Positions 6,337 to 10,317 of a stretch of DNA of 10,317 nucleotides are shown in pieces. Positions within the stretch are counted from its first letter, which is position 1. Each line of letters starts with the position of its first letter. This DNA comes from JASEFH01 sp034679905 (GTDB taxonomy: Archaea; Halobacteriota; Methanomicrobia; Methanomicrobiales; JACTUA01), in contig JAXDAH010000042.1 of assembly GCA_034679905.1 (NCBI GenBank), forward strand, positions 1 to 10,317, given 5' to 3'. The position numbers and the translations under genes are program-made. Under the pieces are notes generated by a model, which saw only the letters and a list, made by a program, of their open reading frames with translations, had not been told where the DNA came from and searched no databases.

Positions 6337-6614
6337 GAACCCAGAGCCTCGCGGATCTGGTCGGCCCGGTAGCCGATGATCACCTTATTATCGTCGATCA
6401 CCAGGGTCGGGAACGCCTGCTGGGAGGTCAACTGCCCGACCTCCTCAATCGCCTGCGCCATCTCGTCTGCCTCCAGGAGATCCACGTATACGTACTGGAA
6501 GTCGACGCCGAGATCCTGCAGGAGCTGTTTCGTCTTCGCGCACCACCCGCAGGTGCTCAGCGCGTAGAGCCGGACTTTGCCTTTATCCTTGCCTTCTACG
6601 TGTGTCCATTCCAT
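6333..6614 (-). CDS. Glutaredoxin/NrdH-like thiol-disulfide protein
   Basis: This 93-residue, thioredoxin-fold protein of glutaredoxin size carries the redox-active C22-G-W-C25 at the start of a helix, after the strand V-R-L-Y-A-L-S-T. A cis-proline motif (A-F-P69-T) and a terminal G-Y-R-A-D-Q-I-R-E-A-L helix complete the fold. C-G-W-C differs from the glutathione-type C-P-Y-C, and methanogens generally lack glutathione, so reduction by the FTR-rubredoxin encoded just downstream (4-base ATGA overlap) is the natural inference. Targets could be ribonucleotide reductase or other disulfides. I prefer the ATG at 6614 to the earlier in-frame ATG at 6662 because GAGG lies 6 bases before it and the extra 16 residues would cross the promoter and lack homology. 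It is the first gene of the operon, divergent from the elongation-factor-like gene. Confidence 0.9.
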   Translation of the reverse strand: MEWTHVEGKDKGKVRLYALSTCGWCAKTKQLLQDLGVDFQYVYVDLLEADEMAQAIEEVGQLTSQQAFPTLVIDDNKVIIGYRADQIREALGS

Positions 6615-6650
6615 CGTATGCCTCTGTCTCTGGCTATAGTCGCATGGTGG

Positions 6651-6656
6651 TATTAA
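6651..6656 (-). promoter_or_regulatory. TATA-like box of thiol-redox operon
   Basis: On the minus strand ACTTAATACC lies about 39 bases before the glutaredoxin ATG. Transcription would begin near 6628, leaving a leader of about 14 bases that contains the GAGG ribosome-binding site (6621-6624). A second AT-rich hexamer, CTATAG at about 6634-6639, is too close to the ATG to be preferred. Confidence 0.5.
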
Positions 6657-6685
6657 GTCCATCCCCTCACCGCAGCTGCCGCAAA

Positions 6686-6697
6686 GATTTTTTATCC
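6686..6697 (+). promoter_or_regulatory. TATA-like box of pseudo-GTPase gene
   Basis: GATTTTTTATCC lies about 30 bases before the ATG at 6721, with no ribosome-binding site between, so the mRNA is probably leaderless or has a few-base leader. It sits about 30 bases from the box driving the divergent redox operon, so the two promoters share one ~105-base region and may be co-regulated. Confidence 0.55.
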
Positions 6698-6720
6698 GCT
6701 CTCATCCCACCTTGTTCTCC

Positions 6721-7728
6721 ATGGGAAACCTGAACGTCGTTGTACTCGGACAGAACGATTTCGCCCGCGATCTGGGAAAGAAGGGTACATCGACGGATAT
6801 CACCTTTTACAACCTGAAGAAAGGGGAGGATTCGGTGACGTTTCTGGAGCCGACGCGCTATCCCGAACGGTTCGCTCCCCTCTACCTCGCCGCCGCCACG
6901 GCAGAGAAGGCGATCCTGGTCGTTGACGAGATAACGCCCCTCTTCGGCGAGGCGGTGCTGATGCTGGACTGCCTGGGGGTACGGGACGGCTTCATCGTGC
7001 TCCGGAACTACATCGGGCGGGAGCAGGTGATGCCGCTCATCCGGGGAACTGTCGTCGAGCGCTACCGCTTCGTGGAGGACAACCGCGCCGCCCTGCGGGA
7101 GCAGCTCCTGGAAGATGCGGCGAAGCGGCCGGCCGTGCCGCGGGAGACGCCGGCCGGCAGCGTATCCGTCGATCACTTCTTCAACGTGCGGGGGATAGGC
7201 ACCGTAGTCCTCGGCGGGGTGGTGGCGGGGGCGATCCGCAGGCACGATACTCTCACCGTCCTCCCGATCGAGAAGACCGCTCAGGTCCGATCCATCCAGA
7301 AGCATGACGACGAGGCCGAATGGGCGGGCGCCGGCGATCGCGTGGGGCTGGCGCTGAAGAACGTCGGAGTGGAGGAGCTCGAACGGGGGTACGTGCTGAG
7401 CAGCGAGAGTTCCCTGCTCTCGGTCTCCTCGGCAACGGGCACGGCGGACCTGGTGAAGTACTGGAGCCGCCCCCTGCGGGAGGGGATGGTGCTCCACCTG
7501 GGCCACTGGATGCAGTTCGTTCCGGCCCGTCTGGAACTGGTGCAGGAGGGTGAGAACGCCCGCTCGCCCGTGCTCACGCTGGCGCTGGAGAAGCCGCTCG
7601 TCTACGCCGCGGGAGATCGTGTCGTGCTCCACTACCTGGAAGGTGGCAAGCTGCGGATCGTCGGGACCATGGTTCTCTCCGGGTGGGTGGCGAAGCTGCC
7701 TTCGGGACAGCAGGCCCGGCCGATGTGA
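6721..7728 (+). CDS. SelB/EF-Tu-like pseudo-GTPase
   Basis: The 335-residue protein has the layout of an EF-Tu/SelB-type translational factor, but the GTP-binding motifs are lost. Residues 4-10 (NVVVLG) match the first strand of the G domain, yet no G-x4-G-K-S/T loop follows. V-T-F-L-E-P-T-R-Y-P-E-R-F (39-51) stands where D-x-P-G-H is expected, and A-I-L-V-V-D-E (64-70) is retained. F-I-V-L-R-N-Y-I-G (91-99) replaces the N-K-x-D strand. Domain II is well preserved: V-R-G-I-G-T-V-V-L-G-G-V-V-A-G (156-170), A-G-D-R-V-G-L-A-L-K-N-V (204-215), R-G-Y-V-L (222-226). A domain III-like barrel follows (about 240-322), including A-L-E-K-P-L-V-Y-A-A-G-D-R-V. Archaeal SelB-like proteins with eroded G domains have been noted before, and this is probably one. 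It may bind RNA or ribosomes without GTP hydrolysis. The ATG is preferred over an in-frame TTG at 6712. Confidence 0.85.
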   Translation: MGNLNVVVLGQNDFARDLGKKGTSTDITFYNLKKGEDSVTFLEPTRYPERFAPLYLAAATAEKAILVVDEITPLFGEAVLMLDCLGVRDGFIVLRNYIGREQVMPLIRGTVVERYRFVEDNRAALREQLLEDAAKRPAVPRETPAGSVSVDHFFNVRGIGTVVLGGVVAGAIRRHDTLTVLPIEKTAQVRSIQKHDDEAEWAGAGDRVGLALKNVGVEELERGYVLSSESSLLSVSSATGTADLVKYWSRPLREGMVLHLGHWMQFVPARLELVQEGENARSPVLTLALEKPLVYAAGDRVVLHYLEGGKLRIVGTMVLSGWVAKLPSGQQARPM

Positions 7729-7731
7729 TAG

Positions 7732-7777
7732 GTTTTTCAGGGCGGTCCCCGGGACTCCCCGCCGGAGGACGGGGGAG
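7732..7777 (+). terminator. T-run and GC hairpins after pseudo-GTPase gene
   Basis: Five Ts (7733-7737) come directly after the TGA at 7728 and probably end the transcript. Two palindromic elements follow: GTCCC-C-GGGAC (7745-7755) and CTCCCC (7755-7760) paired with GGGGAG (7772-7777). They lie just upstream of the next gene's TATA-like box, so they may instead be operator sites; the winged-helix protein encoded next is an obvious candidate to bind them, by inference only. Confidence 0.4.
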
Positions 7778-7788
7778 AGCATCGCAGA

Positions 7789-7797
7789 TTTTTACTC
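7789..7797 (+). promoter_or_regulatory. TATA-like box of winged-helix/methyltransferase-like gene
   Basis: ATTTTTACT is centred about 27 bases before the ATG at 7820, with no ribosome-binding site between, predicting a leaderless message carrying this gene and the overlapping DUF2115 gene. Confidence 0.55.
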
Positions 7798-7819
7798 TAG
7801 TCAAACCCAACTGTAGTGT

Positions 7820-8638
7820 ATGCGAGAGTTGGAGGCCGAGATCCTCGAGGTGCTCGAGGAGAATCCCTGTCACGTCTACGAGCTGAAGTACCTGCTGGAG
7901 TCGCGGAACATCCAGAAGAGCCACTCCGATCTCTACAAGATCGTGCGGAGCCTGGAGAGGCGGGCCCTCGTCGCTCACACACGGGTGCCGAGCAGCAAGG
8001 GGCCGGAGCGCAAGGTGTACAGTCTGACGGAGGAGGGGAGCCGGGCGCTCGAAGATGCGGCGCGGGGAGGAGTCCTGTTGCTCTACCGCAACTACATCCA
8101 GCAGCTGGCGGCCCAGGTGGGCGAGCAGATCTCCCGGGAGCTGGAGCTGGATCCGGACCATGCGGCGCTCATCCTCGCTCCCTTCGCCGCCTCGCAGAAG
8201 GACCCCTGGGTCGCAGCCGCCAGAGGGTGCCTGCAGGGAGCAGAAGGGCTCTACCTGGTGGACAACGGAAAGGGTGCAGACCATCCCGGCTTTCACCGTC
8301 TCGTCGGCGGGGGAACGCAGCTCCCGTTTCCCGACGAGCGGCTGGACCTGGTCCTGGCTCCCTGGCTCTCGGCGACGGATCTCGAGGCAGCGCTCGACGA
8401 GGTATCCCGGGTCCTGCATCCCGATGGCACGCTGGTCACCCTGCTCCCGATCGCCCGGGAGACGGTGGAGGACTCCATGCTCGTCGAGTACTTGGTGCGG
8501 GAGATCGGGCGGCGCTACCCCCATTTCGCGCCCCGCTCCCGTCTCGACTTCATCCGCGAGCTGGACAGTTTCTTCCACGTGATGATCATCCCCTGCCGGG
8601 AGGGCTCCCTCTTCGTCTGCAGGAAAGAGGAGCCGTGA
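7820..8638 (+). CDS. Winged-helix protein fused to methyltransferase-like domain
   Basis: The 272-residue protein has two parts. Residues 1-80 form a winged helix of PadR/MarR type: E-L-E-A-E-I-L-E-V-L-E-E-N...Y-E-L-K-Y-L-L-E, a recognition helix near 35-50 (S-D-L-Y-K-I-V-R-S-L-E-R-R-A-L-V), and a wing ending in R-K-V-Y-S-L-T-E-E-G. Residues about 110-268 resemble the later half of a class I SAM-dependent methyltransferase: G-T-Q-L-P-F-P-D-E-R-L-D-L-V-L-A (165-180), then A-L-D-E-V-S-R-V-L-H-P-D-G-T-L-V-T-L-L-P (191-210), the usual motif IV and post-motif V block. The region where the glycine-rich SAM loop should be (about 113-150) reads I-L-A-P-F-A-A-S-Q-K-D and has no G-x-G-x-G, so SAM binding is doubtful. 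It may be a transcription factor with a methyltransferase-derived sensor domain. Its TGA overlaps the GTG of the DUF2115 gene, so the two are co-translated. Confidence 0.75.
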   Translation: MRELEAEILEVLEENPCHVYELKYLLESRNIQKSHSDLYKIVRSLERRALVAHTRVPSSKGPERKVYSLTEEGSRALEDAARGGVLLLYRNYIQQLAAQVGEQISRELELDPDHAALILAPFAASQKDPWVAAARGCLQGAEGLYLVDNGKGADHPGFHRLVGGGTQLPFPDERLDLVLAPWLSATDLEAALDEVSRVLHPDGTLVTLLPIARETVEDSMLVEYLVREIGRRYPHFAPRSRLDFIRELDSFFHVMIIPCREGSLFVCRKEEP

Positions 8639-9198
8639 AGAGTTCGGAGATCTGCCGGGCGTTGCGGGAGGCTGCGGGGCGGCGGGAGCTCGCGGAGATC
8701 GTCTGCCGTACGGTGGAACGGTACACGCTCAGGGATCTCCAGGATCTCCGCGCCGCCCTGCAAAAAGACCTGCAGAACCTCCCGCCGTCCTACCGTCGCC
8801 GGCTCTATCCCCGCCTGATCGAGCAGGTCTTCGGAACGCACCACCGCGTTCTCCTCATCTGCCGGAGCGGCGGGCTGGAGGCGATCGAGGGTCCGCTCCC
8901 GGAGCGGTTCCCCGAGTACTGCGCTATGGTGGAGCGTGCCTGCAGCTCCGGCGCCACCCTTGAGGAGGGCGACCGCGACCTCTTCTACTATCTCCTCGCG
9001 GCGTTCAACATCTTCGTGCTGGGGCTCCCCGGCCACCCGGTGGGCACGCCGTTCCCCGGCGGATTCGTCGTGGAGGAGCGCGACGGGGAGTACCTCTGCC
9101 CGGTCCGGGAGAAGGAGGGGGACGTCGAGACCTCCATCTGCCCTTTCTGTCCGGCAAAACAGGCCGACGTCACCGTTGGAACCGCTCGGAGAACGTGA
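8635..9198 (+). CDS. DUF2115/UPF0305 family protein
   Basis: This 187-residue protein matches, by recalled pattern, the DUF2115 (UPF0305) family known mainly from methanogens, of unknown function. The N-terminal half is helical and basic, with R-D-L-Q-D-L-R-A-A-L-Q-K-D-L-Q-N-L-P-P-S-Y (33-53) and R-R-R-L-Y (54-58). The C-terminal part has H-P-V-G-T-P-F-P-G-G-F (134-144), then Y-L-C155-P-V-R-E-K and I-C169-P-F-C172-P-A-K-Q, a likely metal site with three conserved Cys. No membrane segment or signal is present. The start is GTG at 8635, overlapping the upstream stop as GTGA, with GAGG four bases before it. An open frame extends far upstream, but that part is the shadow of the previous gene. It is co-transcribed with the winged-helix/methyltransferase-like gene, and its 3' end overlaps the convergent nitroreductase gene by 29 bases. 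Confidence 0.78.
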   Translation: MKSSEICRALREAAGRRELAEIVCRTVERYTLRDLQDLRAALQKDLQNLPPSYRRRLYPRLIEQVFGTHHRVLLICRSGGLEAIEGPLPERFPEYCAMVERACSSGATLEEGDRDLFYYLLAAFNIFVLGLPGHPVGTPFPGGFVVEERDGEYLCPVREKEGDVETSICPFCPAKQADVTVGTARRT

Positions 9199-9685
9199 TC
9201 TCTGACGGATCCTTCTTCTTCACCAGGATCTCCTGGGCGGGCATATCCGCCGGGTAGCCCGCCGGTACCAGCGCCACCAGGGTATAGTGCTCCGGGACGT
9301 TCAGAAGCTTCCGGACGTCGTCTGCATAGCCCTTCTTGTCCCCGGCCACCCAGCAGGAGCCCACCCCGTGCGCCCACAGCCCCAGGATCAGCTGCATAGT
9401 CGCCGCACACCCGTCCTCCAGGTAGTACTTCTGGGCTTTCTCCGTGAAAACCGCGAAGCAGACCCGGGCACTGCCGATGAAGCTCCCGTATTCGGCCAGA
9501 CTGGCGAGCCTGGTCAGGGTCTCCCGATCCTGGACCGTCCCGATCAGCCAGGGCTGTTCGTTCCGGGCTGTAGGGGCCTGCCGGGCGCATTCCAGGGCAT
9601 CCTGGATCGCCTCGGCCGGTACGGGAGTGTCCCTGTATTTCCGAATACTCCGCCGGGACTTGATGATGGTAACGCCTAGATTCAT
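9170..9685 (-). CDS. Nitroreductase-family flavoprotein
   Basis: This 171-residue protein belongs to the nitroreductase superfamily, FMN-dependent oxidoreductases that usually work as dimers. FMN-phosphate contacts are marked by R11-R-S-I-R-K-Y17 and by A-R-Q-A-P-T-A-R-N-E-Q-P-W (34-46). The later block E-D-G-C-A-A-T-M-Q-L-I-L-G-L-W-A-H-G-V-G-S-C-W-V (90-113) is the family's signature helix and following strand. V-A-L-V-P-A-G-Y-P-A-D (137-147) is the conserved G-Y-P strand near the end. It is shorter than many members (about 170 against 190-220) but complete. The substrate cannot be predicted. It is a separate transcription unit, convergent with the DUF2115 gene and overlapping it by 29 bases, so the two 3' ends are antisense to each other. 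A weak TATA-like box lies about 29 bases before the ATG. Confidence 0.9.
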   Translation of the reverse strand: MNLGVTIIKSRRSIRKYRDTPVPAEAIQDALECARQAPTARNEQPWLIGTVQDRETLTRLASLAEYGSFIGSARVCFAVFTEKAQKYYLEDGCAATMQLILGLWAHGVGSCWVAGDKKGYADDVRKLLNVPEHYTLVALVPAGYPADMPAQEILVKKKDPSEITFSERFQR

Positions 9686-9710
9686 AGTCCTGCATGGGAA
9701 CTTTGTAACA

Positions 9711-9717
9711 GTAATAC
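9711..9717 (-). promoter_or_regulatory. Weak TATA-like box of nitroreductase gene
   Basis: On the minus strand AAGGTATTACTGTTACAAAG lies upstream of the ATG at 9685, with TATTAC centred about 29 bases away. This fits a leaderless message, but the match to an archaeal TATA box is modest. Confidence 0.4.
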
Positions 9718-9719
9718 CT

Positions 9720-10239
9720 TTCTGTAATGGCCTCTGTATACCCCTTCGTCCCGGTATACCTCTGCGGGCTTTCGCACCCGCAGGTGTTCGAGGTGTATCC
9801 GCTCAATCCCGGTTCTCCTCCCGGCACAGGAGGGTTTCATCAGGCCCACAACTGTGGAATGTGTGTGCTGGCAGGCAAAGTTTCCGAAGTCTCCCCTGTA
9901 TCCTTCCAGGGGGGATTCAGCCCCCCTATCCACCACCCCCGCGGGTGTGGTACCCTCATCGAAGTAGCGATAGGTACGTGGTGGAGAAGACGCGGACGGG
10001 TACGAGGCACTGTGCATCAGGACGTGAATTCTACAATAATTGTGGATGCGCCACAGGTCTCCGGTGCCGATATACAGCACTACCGCACACGATAATAGAA
10101 GATGGGCAGGATATTCATGCGATTGAAACGGTTGAACGAGCACGGAAGCTGAAATCCTATACTCTCTCCCGCGGCATCTCGAACAGGGGAATCTTAAGCC
10201 CGAAATCCTCCCGTTGAGAGTATCGCACCGGCAGGGTGG
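9720..10239. other. Gene-less right flank (~520 b)
   Basis: Open frames exist on both strands (plus 9727-10095, minus 9682-10302), but neither resembles a known family or has a convincing start. The minus frame even begins inside the terminal homopolymers. I treat the region as non-coding or degenerate. It holds several symmetric elements: a GC hairpin at 9908-9927, the odd palindrome ACAAT-A-ATTGT at 10033-10043, and an inverted repeat at 10159-10166/10216-10223 with an accompanying short direct repeat GAAATCCT (10151-10158 and 10202-10209). A structured RNA or regulatory region for a gene beyond the window is possible. Confidence 0.5.
9908..9927. repeat. 7-bp GC hairpin
   Basis: AGGGGGG (9908-9914) and CCCCCCT (9921-9927) pair perfectly around the 6-base loop ATTCAG. 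The stem is very stable, but no T-run or gene end is near enough to call it a terminator. Confidence 0.55.
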
Positions 10240-10244
10240 GGCAC

Positions 10245-10296
10245 GGGGGGGGGGGGGGGGGCGCCCCCCCCCCCCCCCCACCCCCCCCCCCCCCCC
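10245..10296. repeat. Terminal G/C homopolymers, probable artefact
   Basis: Seventeen Gs (10245-10261), then CG, sixteen Cs (10264-10279), one A and sixteen more Cs (10281-10296). The G and C runs are self-complementary over their whole length. Such runs at a contig edge are typical of sequencing or assembly error (for example dark-base poly-G reads joined with their complements) and not of archaeal DNA. The bases after about 10240, including the 21 bases beyond the last C run, should not be trusted. Confidence 0.8.
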
Positions 10297-10317
10297 AACC
10301 ACAGAGGGCCCCGCCGC

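Noticed and set aside
6667..7782. A 371-codon minus-strand open frame opposite the pseudo-GTPase gene
   Set aside because: It has no domain and no promoter, and is exactly antisense to a gene with strong EF-Tu domain II homology; it is a GC-driven shadow.
7574..8578. A 334-codon minus-strand open frame across the winged-helix gene
   Set aside because: Antisense shadow with no recognisable motif; the plus-strand frame carries the winged helix and methyltransferase-like signatures.
7816..8634. Upstream extension of the DUF2115 frame to 7816
   Set aside because: This part is an out-of-frame reading of the winged-helix gene; the GTG at 8635 with GAGG just before it is the sensible start.
9727..10095. 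A 122-codon plus-strand open frame
   Set aside because: No recognised domain, no promoter or ribosome-binding site at the start, and composition typical of non-coding DNA.
9682..10302. A 206-codon minus-strand open frame at the right end
   Set aside because: It starts within the artefactual C/G homopolymers (poly-Gly/Pro N-terminus) and shows no recognisable family.
1..10317. CRISPR array, insertion sequence, phage or toxin-antitoxin module
   Set aside because: No regularly spaced direct repeats, no transposase or integrase signatures and no terminal repeats flanking a gene were seen on either strand.

Overview
The window looks like chromosomal DNA from a methanogenic archaeon, most likely of the order Methanomicrobiales or a close relative. 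The evidence is a GC-rich sequence, archaeal AT-rich promoter boxes about 25-30 bases before start codons (several genes appear leaderless), poly-T stretches as likely terminators, and family content typical of methanogens: a ferredoxin:thioredoxin reductase catalytic chain fused to rubredoxin, a UPF0305/DUF2115 protein, a SelB-like elongation-factor relative without GTPase motifs, and a LemA-DUF2207 pair. The order-level assignment is inference; no rRNA or core phylogenetic marker is present.

Layout. Bases 1-360 hold no convincing gene but end in a strong hairpin. A single-domain rhodanese (361-717, minus) follows. Next is a two-gene minus-strand operon, LemA (2659-3222) then a DUF2207 membrane protein with a glycine-rich tail (835-2646), with a clear TATA-like box before LemA. 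A gene-poor stretch of about 950 bases separates this from a plus-strand gene (4182-4784) made of four tandem zinc ribbons with an exact 49-residue period. Another gene-poor stretch follows, then three minus-strand genes: a small Cys/His protein with a possible DNA-binding N-terminus (5159-5626), the FTR-rubredoxin fusion (5827-6336) and a glutaredoxin/NrdH-like protein (6333-6614). The last two overlap in ATGA and form a compact thiol-redox operon.

Divergent from that operon is a plus-strand cluster: an EF-Tu/SelB-fold pseudo-GTPase (6721-7728), a winged-helix protein fused to a methyltransferase-like domain whose SAM-binding loop is not recognisable (7820-8638), and a DUF2115/UPF0305 protein (8635-9198, GTGA overlap). 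This cluster ends tail-to-tail, overlapping by 29 bases with a minus-strand nitroreductase-family gene (9170-9685). The final ~550 bases hold no supported gene, and the last ~75 bases are long G and C homopolymers that look like a sequencing or assembly artefact.

How the genes may work together. The glutaredoxin/FTR-rubredoxin pair probably passes electrons from ferredoxin to protein disulfides. The pseudo-GTPase, regulator/methyltransferase-like and DUF2115 genes are the most interesting uncharacterised group: in two consecutive genes the catalytic or cofactor motifs seem eroded while the fold is kept, which suggests binding or regulatory roles. I see no CRISPR array, insertion sequence, phage or toxin-antitoxin module.
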